From JBAZOJ01 sp041648755 (GTDB taxonomy: Bacteria > Planctomycetota > B143-G9): DNA of 19,167 nt. Location of the stretch: the NCBI GenBank assembly GCA_041648755.1, contig JBAZOJ010000039.1:1-19167 (forward strand). The letters run 5' to 3'. Below the pieces are notes generated by a model. That model ran no database searches and was not told where the DNA came from. It saw only the letters and a program-made list of their open reading frames with translations. How positions within the stretch are numbered: the first letter of the stretch is position 1; the number at the start of each line of letters is the position of its first letter. Positions 1 through 7,008 of the stretch are shown piece after piece. A program made the translations under genes and the position numbers.

Positions 1-1778
1 TCCGCCATTTCCCCAACCCGCGGCATCCCCTTACACCCCTCATACAGCTTGCGCGATGCCTTTACATCCCCTCTGCGGCGTGTGCACTCCGCAAGCAGAA
101 ACGTGTACAGATCGGCATCCTTGGCCCCCGCGGAGGCCTTTTCGAAATATGGGAACCCCGCGTCAAGAAACCCCCGCTCGGCGGCGTACATCTGGGCTGC
201 CCGCTCGACCAGCACTTCGCGAGACCTGTCGCCCGCCGTCATCTTTCCGGCCTTCTTCGTGTAGCTGTCGCGCTCGGACACAAGGCCCGCCCGGAAGGCA
301 ATCAACGCGGCAAGATAATAGGTATCGAACGTGCCGTCGGACACCTCGGCGGCCTTCTTTGACGCGATATCGGGATACAACACATCAGAGCCGAAATCAA
401 CCTCCAGCGTGGGCGAACACAGCCCGCGCCTGACCGCCCATGCCGAACTGAGCCACGCCATCGCCACTTCGTCGGGGGACGCCTCCAAAGCAGCCAGGCA
501 ACGGGCGGCCAGAGAGTACCGATACCAGGTCTTGAGCAGCGATTCTCCCCTGCCCTTTTCGTCTGTCAGGGCCGCTCTGAGCCTTGTCTTTTTCTCGTCG
601 GACAGCGCATCGGCGAAGACCTTGCGGTAGCGGCTGAAGAAGCAATTCCCACAGGTGACAACATCCGTACCGTACGAAGCCGGGTCAAGAGAATAGGTGC
701 CAAAATCGGTGTCGCGTCCACCGAGAAGATCGGGCTCGCGAGCGGGAGGGATCTCGACCTCGGCTCCGCACAGGGGACAGATTACCGTCGGCAGCTTGCG
801 CGAGGACGGCATACCAGCCTTCTCAATATGGGCCATCAGAACCGGTATCATCTTCAGGATGTCAGGACGCTGGGTCGGCACATTCGCGGCGGTAAGCCAT
901 TGCTTGGCCATATCGGCCTTGCCCGTCCTGCGGTAGAGGTCTGCGACCACATACGTGTACTGCAGGACGTCACGCCCGTCTTTGATAACGTCGCGCGACA
1001 ACAGATCCTCAAATCTGACCACGGCCTCCAGCATGAACCCGGACTCTGTCTGAACATCGGCATCGAACTTGTCCAGGGCCGCACCGAGAGTCTCCTGCTG
1101 CTGCGGCCCCAGCGAGGATGTGGCGTACTTCCAGATCGCCGCCCGCAGGTCATCGCGCGAGGCAGGGAGCCCCAGCCGCACCGAAAGATGCAGCAGTTCA
1201 AGCGCGGTGGAAAGAGCAGCGTCGGAATCCAGCTTCAACGCTGCTTTACCGGCTTCGAAGGCGTCGAAAGCACGGGCGGGATTGAAATAGCCGTCCCTGA
1301 TTGCCCTGAAGGTGATTTTGTCGCGGATGCACCAGGCTGCGGTATGGGCAAGCCGGGCGATGTCAAAAAGATCGGCACCTCGGGCCTGGGTGCATAAGAG
1401 CGCGGACTTCATCTTGAGGTCGAGGGGAACGGCTTCGGGAGAAGCGAAGGACTGGCCACGGGCAAGCTCGGGGAGGACCTCAGCAACAGCAGCTTTCTGC
1501 TTTTCACTCAGTGGTGTCCCGGCCAGGATGAAGTCGGATAAATCGCAGTAACAGCAGTTGGTGCAGAACTGCACCACGAACGACCGGGTGGAGCCTTTCA
1601 GGGAATAGGTGCAGAAGTCGCTGTCGATCCCCACGACATTGGCATCGGCATCGGCGGCGAATCCGGAAAACCCCTTGCCACAATAGGGACACTTGAGTGA
1701 AATGGAGTGAACTTCAGCGCCAAGGACGGCAAGCGACAGCAGGACAAGAATGGCAACGAGCGAACAAAGCCGCGACAC
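1..1778 (-). CDS. Exported DUF2225-like protein with two Cys4 modules (partial)
   Basis: I see an open frame of 592 codons that runs off the left edge, so the C-terminus is missing. The GTG start lies three bases past the stop of the zinc-ribbon gene and has GGCGGA upstream. The first 21 residues form a short basic start, a Leu/Val-rich core and a G-A cleavage site, so export is likely. The mature part starts with a module containing C30-x2-C33, a D-S-D-F-C-T-Y-S-L stretch and C72-x2-C75. A second copy lies near C334-x2-C337, R-D-T-D-F-G-T-Y-S-L and C376-x2-C379. The rest looks helical, possibly TPR-like. The two CxxC pairs around a DxDF motif resemble DUF2225, a family of unknown role; metal binding is inferred. 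It is the last visible gene of the enolase operon. Confidence 0.8.
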   Translation of the reverse strand, partial: MSRLCSLVAILVLLSLAVLGAEVHSISLKCPYCGKGFSGFAADADANVVGIDSDFCTYSLKGSTRSFVVQFCTNCCYCDLSDFILAGTPLSEKQKAAVAEVLPELARGQSFASPEAVPLDLKMKSALLCTQARGADLFDIARLAHTAAWCIRDKITFRAIRDGYFNPARAFDAFEAGKAALKLDSDAALSTALELLHLSVRLGLPASRDDLRAAIWKYATSSLGPQQQETLGAALDKFDADVQTESGFMLEAVVRFEDLLSRDVIKDGRDVLQYTYVVADLYRRTGKADMAKQWLTAANVPTQRPDILKMIPVLMAHIEKAGMPSSRKLPTVICPLCGAEVEIPPAREPDLLGGRDTDFGTYSLDPASYGTDVVTCGNCFFSRYRKVFADALSDEKKTRLRAALTDEKGRGESLLKTWYRYSLAARCLAALEASPDEVAMAWLSSAWAVRRGLCSPTLEVDFGSDVLYPDIASKKAAEVSDGTFDTYYLAALIAFRAGLVSERDSYTKKAGKMTAGDRSREVLVERAAQMYAAERGFLDAGFPYFEKASAGAKDADLYTFLLAECTRRRGDVKASRKLYEGCKGMPRVGEMA

Positions 1779-1781
1779 CGG

Positions 1782-2093
1782 CTATCCGCCGAACAGGGAG
1801 TCGAACACCTTGGCCACAAAGGACTTCTTCTTTTCCTCGGTCATCTTCTGGTACATCTCCAACTCGCCGACATCGAACCAGATCCCCTTGCACTGCGGGC
1901 ATTCGTCGATCTCCAGCCCCTCGATGGTTATGGTCTTGAGGACGGTGGCGCACTTCGGGCAATGCATGAAGCAGGCGTTCAGCTTCTGCTTCTGTTCCTC
2001 TTCCAGCTTCTTGGCCGCAAGTTTCTCGCGCCGTTTTTTCTCCTCTTCGAGCGCCCATTTTTCCTCGTGATCACTGCCCTTTGTAATGTCCAT
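1782..2093 (-). CDS. TFIIB-type zinc-ribbon protein
   Basis: This 103-aa protein has a Lys/Glu-rich N-terminal helix, probably coiled coil, at about residues 8-40. A zinc ribbon follows with C45-x2-C48 and C65-x2-C68 and the family-typical C-P-Q-C-K-G-I-W-F-D-V-G-E-L stretch (zf-TFIIB family). Zinc binding is well supported, but the cellular role is unknown. No signal peptide or membrane segment is visible, so it is probably cytoplasmic. The ATG follows the upstream gene's TGA after one base (TGAAATG), and AGGAG lies about eight bases before it. It sits between the 279-aa unknown gene and the exported DUF2225-like gene, which also carries paired CxxC motifs. Confidence 0.85.
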   Translation of the reverse strand: MDITKGSDHEEKWALEEEKKRREKLAAKKLEEEQKQKLNACFMHCPKCATVLKTITIEGLEIDECPQCKGIWFDVGELEMYQKMTEEKKKSFVAKVFDSLFGG

Positions 2094-2094
2094 T

Positions 2095-2934
2095 TCATGC
2101 TCCTGCTTGGAAAGCGGTTATCGGTGTAATGAACAGCTTTGCCTCGCGAACAAGCGTTCCCGGCAGTATATGCTCTACGGACATTATGTAGCCCTCACTC
2201 CGGCCGACACACTCCTCGATTGCAGAAGGGCTATCGCATCCATGCCAATCCAGTGTAATCTTCCGGGACAAAATTGCGGCATGCGCGTGATATGCAAAAT
2301 CCAGATGCCGCGGCAACTCGCCGAAGGCGTTAGCCAGCAGATCGGCAGGCCCGCTGACAGAGATTGCGGACGGGTTCAGGAACAGCCCGGCAGCCACGAA
2401 CGGATGCATCGCATACGCCCCGGAATTTCGGCGCAGGTAGCGGGGGTAGTTGGTCGCCGAGTTGATGGGGGCGCCATCCTGAGGGCGATTCGCTTCCACC
2501 GGAGATGTAATCAGCGCCTGGACGTCGAACGATGCAGCTATTCCGCCAATCACAAAGGCATAGATGCCCGATGAGGAAGCCTTTTTGCCCACCTCGCCGA
2601 GAATCTGCTTCATCGTTACGTCGAATCTCCACTCATCACCGGGCGCGAAATCGTAACAGATTGCGTCGTCAAAGCCCCAGTGAACGAAGAACCCGCTCGG
2701 AAAGGGGTTCGGGGACATTACGGCCGCCGCATTCTGCCCGGTTGGCAGGAAGACCGTCTTACAGCCGCACAGGATCGCCTCGCCCAGGAATCCGGTCGGT
2801 TCGCCCTTCTCGGGCGGGGCACCAAGGCCGATGCCCCATTGACCGGAACGTGGAACAACAGACTGCAACCGCGCGGGCGAGACTCCGCTGGCAAGGACAA
2901 AACGATAGTCTCCCAACACGCGTAGCGTGGACAT
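2095..2934 (-). CDS. Protein of unknown function, coupled to enolase
   Basis: I do not recognise this 279-aa protein. It has no clear signal peptide, no transmembrane helix and no obvious catalytic motif. It looks like a mixed alpha/beta globular protein with scattered Cys and Trp, a G-Q-W-G-I-G-L-G-A-P segment near residue 31 and an H-W-G-F-D-D segment near residue 85. The frame is open much further upstream, to position 3399, but that stretch lies inside enolase and is rejected. The chosen ATG shares one base with the enolase stop (TAATG), with AGGAAG just before it, so translation is probably coupled to enolase. The next gene starts one base after its stop. The tight packing supports a real gene, but coupling does not prove a glycolytic role. 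Confidence 0.8.
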   Translation of the reverse strand: MSTLRVLGDYRFVLASGVSPARLQSVVPRSGQWGIGLGAPPEKGEPTGFLGEAILCGCKTVFLPTGQNAAAVMSPNPFPSGFFVHWGFDDAICYDFAPGDEWRFDVTMKQILGEVGKKASSSGIYAFVIGGIAASFDVQALITSPVEANRPQDGAPINSATNYPRYLRRNSGAYAMHPFVAAGLFLNPSAISVSGPADLLANAFGELPRHLDFAYHAHAAILSRKITLDWHGCDSPSAIEECVGRSEGYIMSVEHILPGTLVREAKLFITPITAFQAGA

Positions 2935-4226
2935 TACTTCCTGCTGATCGAGGTGAAAGCCTTCATTCCGGGATAAATGGCGGCGGAGCCGAGTTGCTCT
3001 TCGATTCGCATCAACTGATTGTACTTCGCGAGCCTGTCGCTTCTCGAAGCCGAGCCCGTCTTGATGAAGCCTGTATTCATTGCCACAGCAAGGTCGGCAA
3101 TAGTGCTGTCTTCCGTCTCGCCGGAGCGATGTGAAACCACAGCGGTGTAACCGGCGCCATAGGCCATCTGGATCGCTTCGATTGTCTCGGTAAGAGTGCC
3201 TATCTGGTTGAGCTTGATCAGGATCGAGTTGGCGATACCGCGTTCGATGCCTTTGCGGAAAATGGCGGTATTGGTGACAAAAATGTCGTCGCCGACAATC
3301 TGAACGGTCTTTCCCAGCTTGTCCGTCAGCTTGGCCCAACCATCCCAATCGCTCTCGGCAAGGCCGTCTTCGATGCTGATGATGGGATACTTGGCGCACC
3401 AGTCCGCGTACATCGCGATCATGTCATCCGTTGAGAGCTTGGCGCCGGAGGACTTGTGCATTACGTAGATCCCGTCCTTGTACAACTCGGAAGCGGCAGT
3501 GTCAATACCCAGCATGATGTCCACGCCGGGCTTGAATCCCGCGGCAGAGATCGCCTCAATGATAACCTTGAACGCCTCTTCATCACTGCCAAGGTTAGGG
3601 GCAAACCCGCCTTCATCGCCGACCGAGGTCGCCATCTTGCGGCCCTTCAGGATCTTCTTGAGATTATGGAATACGGTCGCAACGTAGCGGATACCCTCGG
3701 TGAAAGTCGGGGCTCCGACCGGCAGGACCATGAACTCCTGCACGTTGAGCGAATTGTCAGCATGAGCACCGCCATTGATGATGTTGGCCATAGGGACAGG
3801 CAGTGTCCGGGCTGCAAACCCGCCGATATATCTGTAGAGAGGCATATCGAGGTATGCGGCCGAGGCTCGCGCGGCGGCCATCGAAACACCAAGAATGGCG
3901 TTGGCGCCCATCCGCTCTTTATTCTCTGTGCCGTCGATCTCGATCATTGTCCGGTCAAGCGCGACCTGGTCAAGGGCTTCGGTGCCCAGAATCTGTGGAG
4001 CTATCTCATCCCGGACGTTCTTGACGGCCTTCAGAGTGCCCTTCCCCAGGTAGCGTTTGCTGTCGCCATCCCGCAATTCCAGTGCTTCGCGGCTGCCGGT
4101 GGATGCACCGGAGGGTACCGCGGCACGGCCCATGAAGCCGCCCTCAACGTATACGTCAACTTCGACTGTGGGATTCCCGCGAGAGTCCAGGATTTCGCGA
4201 GCCTTGATGTCAATGATGAGCGGCAT
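2934..4226 (-). CDS. eno: Enolase (phosphopyruvate hydratase)
   Basis: Enolase reversibly converts 2-phosphoglycerate to phosphoenolpyruvate in cytoplasmic glycolysis and gluconeogenesis. The 430-aa length is normal for bacterial enolase. Visible signatures are D-S-R-G-N-P-T-V-E-V near residue 14, H155 in G-A-H-A-D-N, E205 in G-D-E-G-G-F-A-P-N, Mg ligands D242, E286 and D313, catalytic K338 in I-L-I-K-L-N-Q-I-G, the S-H-R-S-G-E-T motif at 365-371, and K389 in I-K-T-G-S. All expected catalytic positions are present. AAAGGAGAG lies a few bases before the ATG. It is the first gene of a four-gene run and has its own TATAAT box about 35 bases upstream. Confidence 0.98.
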   Translation of the reverse strand: MPLIIDIKAREILDSRGNPTVEVDVYVEGGFMGRAAVPSGASTGSREALELRDGDSKRYLGKGTLKAVKNVRDEIAPQILGTEALDQVALDRTMIEIDGTENKERMGANAILGVSMAAARASAAYLDMPLYRYIGGFAARTLPVPMANIINGGAHADNSLNVQEFMVLPVGAPTFTEGIRYVATVFHNLKKILKGRKMATSVGDEGGFAPNLGSDEEAFKVIIEAISAAGFKPGVDIMLGIDTAASELYKDGIYVMHKSSGAKLSTDDMIAMYADWCAKYPIISIEDGLAESDWDGWAKLTDKLGKTVQIVGDDIFVTNTAIFRKGIERGIANSILIKLNQIGTLTETIEAIQMAYGAGYTAVVSHRSGETEDSTIADLAVAMNTGFIKTGSASRSDRLAKYNQLMRIEEQLGSAAIYPGMKAFTSISRK

Positions 4227-4261
4227 TTGCTCTCCTTTGGTGAGTGTGAGAAAGACGCAAA

Positions 4262-4267
4262 ATTATA
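4262..4267 (-). promoter_or_regulatory. Probable -10 box of the enolase operon
   Basis: Read on the minus strand this is a perfect TATAAT, 34 bases before the enolase ATG, placing the start of transcription near 4255 and leaving a leader of about 29 nt with a good ribosome site. The -35 region at 17-18 bp spacing falls in the T-rich tail of the neighbouring terminator and matches the consensus poorly. Confidence 0.55.
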
Positions 4268-4285
4268 CACGGTTTGGCACGCCCG

Positions 4286-4316
4286 AAAAAAACCGCGGGG
4301 ATGGCCCCGCGGTTTT
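4286..4316 (-). terminator. Intrinsic terminator of the exported repeat-protein gene
   Basis: On the minus strand this is a 12-bp perfect stem (AAAACCGCGGGG with its complement), loop CCAT, then an uninterrupted run of T. It begins about 24 bases after the stop of the gene ending at 4340, and its T-run ends about 20 bp before the enolase -10 box. It therefore ends one transcript immediately before another begins. Confidence 0.92.
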
Positions 4317-4339
4317 GTCATATCTGCTGACGGACCGCA

Positions 4340-6613
4340 CTACGGAGCGAGGTACTGGATAGTCACATTTCCAAGGCCGGGAACCTGATCTCCGTTCACC
4401 CAAGCCATGTAATAGGGCTGGTTCTTCAGGAACGCGTTCAGGAAAGAGACGGTCATGACTTGGGTTCTGCGGTGCTGCTCAAGGAGCGACAAGGTGGGAG
4501 TGCCGTCAAAATCCCATTGCGCAACAGTGTCCTTGAACTGAACGTGATTCCCGCCGACAATCGTGGTCAACTGCTTGTACGCCTTCTGGTCGTTGTACAC
4601 GGACTGTTGGTTGGCAGGCTTGTAGTTGTTCACGTTGGACTTGGAGCCGGAGTAGATCATTATCGGCACATTTGCGATGTACGGCGAGGAGGGAGCTGTC
4701 GTCATGGGACGGCGTGTGGAAATTGCGACAACTGCCTTGATCCTGGTATCGTCGCGGGCGATCATGATCGAAGAGCCACCGCCACGGCCGTGACCGGAAG
4801 AGGCAATTGCCAGCATATCCATGGCGTTGTAGTAAGGTGATGTGTTGTCCAGCACGACGGTCTGCATCCAGTTGATGATGAATGTGCCGTCAAGTGCGTC
4901 CATTCTCGAAGAGTCGTCGGTGGAATAGGCGAAGTTCCCGCTGGTATTGACGGTGATCACGACATAACCCCAGCGCGTAATCCTGTCCACCAGGTAGCTG
5001 TAGGAAGTGTCCGCAACGTAGCTGTCAGGGAAGAACAGGACGACCGGGAAGGGAGCTTGTGTCGAAACCACGGCGCTTCCGAGCGTGTCGGCGGGATAGT
5101 GCACAGTCCACGTTACGTTCTTGTCAGCGCGAGCCGGATCGGTCATGGTGATAGTGCTCGCAGCGGAGAAGAACGGGCCTGAGTTTGCAGGATTGGACAG
5201 ATCTGCGTTCGGCATAACAGTCAGCTTCATCGGGGCCCAGGCAGTAACCAGCGTGGAGAAGCCACGGACAAGGGTAGCTCCGATGTAGTATTCGCCTGCA
5301 GGGAGTTCGGAAATGTCGAACAGGACATCGATAGAACCTTCAGCAAAGCTGGCGCATATTGCGGTTGTTCCGTTCGCCACATTAGTGTCAGTGTCGTAGA
5401 AGAGGTTCACCGTTCCGTTCAGAGCGGCGCTGTACGCGTAGCCCGTAACCGGAATCGGGAAGAACTCACCTGCGGTAATAGTCACGTCGGAAATGGGCGT
5501 GTAGAACTCGATGTAGTTGCTATTGTCAACGGTTATAGCACCGGGGGCATAGGCATCGACCGTGCCATGGGCGTCCGTGATCTCACCCACGACGTAATAC
5601 GTCCCGCCTACGGTGATATCGACGTTCCACAACACCGAGAAATTGCCGACCGGAACATTGTTTACCACCCATACGATCCCGCCATTGGTCGCATCCGTGT
5701 CAGTATCATAGCCGATACTCATCACTGCACCCGGGGTCGTGGATGTTGATGTGCCAGCGATCGTCAGGGACACGGTGGGCCTTGGATGGACATCCAGGGA
5801 ATTCATCGGAGAAGTGAACCGGATCGAAGCAATGTCACCGACAAGGATGCTGCCATCGGAATACGAGTACTCTTCAATAGTGACCGACTTCGCCTGGATA
5901 ACCGGGTAGAAACGCCCGGTCAACGATGCGAGGACGGTCCAGGTCTTGGAGAACTGCCCTGTGGGAATATTGGGGATGGTGAGCCAGGTAATTCCGCCGT
6001 TCGATGGATTACGGTCCGTATCAAGTCCGATTCGGATAGTACTGCCGGAAGCACTGTCGTAGCCTGAGAATGTGAAATCCTGGCCGCGGGTCGCAACTGT
6101 GTCAACATCAGGATAGGACAGCCAGACGTTAGGTTCATCGCGGAAGATTACAGGATTTGCCAGGTAGTGAACGATGGTCTGGGAGCCGCGGACAATCTTT
6201 GCCACAAAGTAGTACGTACCGGGCGCGAAGTCCATTGCGGATACGGTAACCAGGAACGGTCCACCCTTGTATGTACGGGAAAACCAAGTGATACCCTCGT
6301 TGTCATAGTCGGTGTCGCTATCGTAACCCACGGAAATAGTGGCAGTGGGGTCCACTGTCGCATCGCCGCGAACATTCACGTATGTATCCTGCCCGGCCGT
6401 TACTATGAAGGACTTGGTGGGCTCCGACCAGGAAAGGAACAGGGCAGCAGGAGGAGCTGTGCTTCCCGGGGGTGCCGACGATTGGGAACCCGACAGAGTC
6501 CCGGAGGCAGGCGGAGCGGAAGAGGTTATGACCGAGCTGCTGCCCGAGGTGCAGGCGAGTGATGCTACAAACAGGCAGACAACGCACAATACCGCGAAGA
6601 AACTCCGCTTCAT
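4340..6613 (-). CDS. Exported four-repeat protein with degenerate alpha/beta-hydrolase domain
   Basis: This 757-aa protein starts M-K-R-S-F-F with a hydrophobic signal ending S-L-A-C21, followed by a Ser/Gly/Pro-rich linker. It is probably a lipoprotein, although -3 is Ser rather than the usual Leu. Four beta-rich repeats follow, each with an Asp-rich loop (starting near residues 96, 196, 301 and 405), such as G-Y-D-T-D-T-D-A-T-N-G-G-I, which could bind calcium. From about 480 the protein resembles the PET hydrolase/chlorophyllase-like alpha/beta-hydrolases. The nucleophile elbow reads G607-H-G-R-G-G where G-H-S-x-G-G is expected. The usual acidic-residue region is S-G-S-K-S-N, and H690 in G-G-N-H is the candidate histidine. 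Catalysis by the standard triad is therefore doubtful, and a binding role is possible. The upstream in-frame TTG at 6628 overlaps the ribosome site and was rejected. Confidence 0.85.
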   Translation of the reverse strand: MKRSFFAVLCVVCLFVASLACTSGSSSVITSSAPPASGTLSGSQSSAPPGSTAPPAALFLSWSEPTKSFIVTAGQDTYVNVRGDATVDPTATISVGYDSDTDYDNEGITWFSRTYKGGPFLVTVSAMDFAPGTYYFVAKIVRGSQTIVHYLANPVIFRDEPNVWLSYPDVDTVATRGQDFTFSGYDSASGSTIRIGLDTDRNPSNGGITWLTIPNIPTGQFSKTWTVLASLTGRFYPVIQAKSVTIEEYSYSDGSILVGDIASIRFTSPMNSLDVHPRPTVSLTIAGTSTSTTPGAVMSIGYDTDTDATNGGIVWVVNNVPVGNFSVLWNVDITVGGTYYVVGEITDAHGTVDAYAPGAITVDNSNYIEFYTPISDVTITAGEFFPIPVTGYAYSAALNGTVNLFYDTDTNVANGTTAICASFAEGSIDVLFDISELPAGEYYIGATLVRGFSTLVTAWAPMKLTVMPNADLSNPANSGPFFSAASTITMTDPARADKNVTWTVHYPADTLGSAVVSTQAPFPVVLFFPDSYVADTSYSYLVDRITRWGYVVITVNTSGNFAYSTDDSSRMDALDGTFIINWMQTVVLDNTSPYYNAMDMLAIASSGHGRGGGSSIMIARDDTRIKAVVAISTRRPMTTAPSSPYIANVPIMIYSGSKSNVNNYKPANQQSVYNDQKAYKQLTTIVGGNHVQFKDTVAQWDFDGTPTLSLLEQHRRTQVMTVSFLNAFLKNQPYYMAWVNGDQVPGLGNVTIQYLAP
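5363..6328 (-). repeat. Asp-loop cores of four ~100-residue protein repeats
   Basis: The span runs from the first to the fourth Asp-rich loop inside the exported protein gene. The loops start at residues 96, 196, 301 and 405, giving regular spacings of 100, 105 and 104. Each follows the plan [GF]-[YL]-D-[ST]-D-x-[DN]-x-x-N-x-G or a close variant, followed by a W or aliphatic strand and later a G-x-[YF]-Y strand. The fourth copy is the most diverged. The repeats are clear in protein and not obvious as DNA repeats, which points to an old duplication. Confidence 0.85.
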
Positions 6614-6620
6614 ATTGCAG

Positions 6621-6626
6621 TCCTCC
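6621..6626 (-). promoter_or_regulatory. Ribosome binding site that fixes the repeat-protein start
   Basis: GGAGGA on the minus strand lies seven bases before the ATG at 6613. The upstream in-frame TTG at 6628 overlaps this site and would add only five residues ahead of the signal peptide, so the ATG is the likely start. Confidence 0.85.
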
Positions 6627-6645
6627 AAGAGATTATGGCGATACT

Positions 6646-6672
6646 ATTTTACAGGCAAAGCGCCAGTTGCAA
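6646..6672 (-). promoter_or_regulatory. Candidate promoter of the repeat-protein gene
   Basis: On the minus strand TTGCAA (6667-6672) and TAAAAT (6646-6651) are 15 bp apart, giving a start near 6640 and a leader of about 26 nt. The spacing is short, so this is tentative. It lies in the 167-bp divergent gap shared with the plus-strand TusA-family gene, for which I found no convincing promoter. Confidence 0.4.
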
Positions 6673-6780
6673 TAAAAATCCCCACCGCAGCCGCCAGCGC
6701 GGTCGTGACGGAGCGAGGAAGAACTTACACAACGTCGCCTCCGCCTCGCAGGAAGTTGTATCATTAGCCAGGAGGCAAGA

Positions 6781-7008
6781 ATGGACGTATTAGACTGCCG
6801 AGGTGAAGTGTGCCCTCTTCCCGTTATCAAGGCCAGGGAGTTCTTCATCCGGAACCCCCGCCTTCCAGTGACAGTGCTTGTCACGCAGCCCAACCAATGC
6901 GAGAATGTCGCCTCGTTGGCGGATCGGTTCAACCGTGACGCCAGCAAAGAGGAAAGGCCCGGGCACTTCGCTGTTATCTTCGGACCGGAAAAGCCCAAGC
7001 CGGATTAA
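6781..7008 (+). CDS. TusA/SirA-family sulfur carrier
   Basis: This 75-aa protein begins M-D-V-L-D-C-R-G-E-V-C-P-L-P-V, with the family C-P-x-P motif at C11-P-L-P and a second cysteine at C6. TusA-family proteins are small cytoplasmic persulfide carriers that pass sulfur to partners in tRNA thiolation, molybdenum-cofactor or dissimilatory sulfur metabolism; which applies here is not visible. AGGAGG sits six bases before the ATG, so translation should be strong. It is the only plus-strand gene within the main cluster. Its stop overlaps the stop of the convergent regulator gene within a TTAA tetramer. I leave the symbol blank because the paralogue type cannot be decided. Confidence 0.9.
   Translation: MDVLDCRGEVCPLPVIKAREFFIRNPRLPVTVLVTQPNQCENVASLADRFNRDASKEERPGHFAVIFGPEKPKPD

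Noticed and set aside
828..1397. 189-codon plus-strand frame
   Set aside because: It lies opposite the DUF2225-like gene, whose minus-strand frame is open across 1-1778 with a signal peptide and two Cys4 modules.
2935..3399. Extended N-terminus of the 279-aa unknown protein
   Set aside because: The frame stays open but lies inside enolase, whose catalytic residues are all present. The ATG at 2934 gives a coupled start.
6614..6628. TTG start of the repeat protein at 6628
   Set aside because: It overlaps the GGAGGA ribosome site that serves the ATG at 6613.
6722..6780. Promoter for the TusA-family gene at TATCAT (6759-6764)
   Set aside because: Transcription would start at or inside the ribosome site, and no -35 box is found at suitable spacing.
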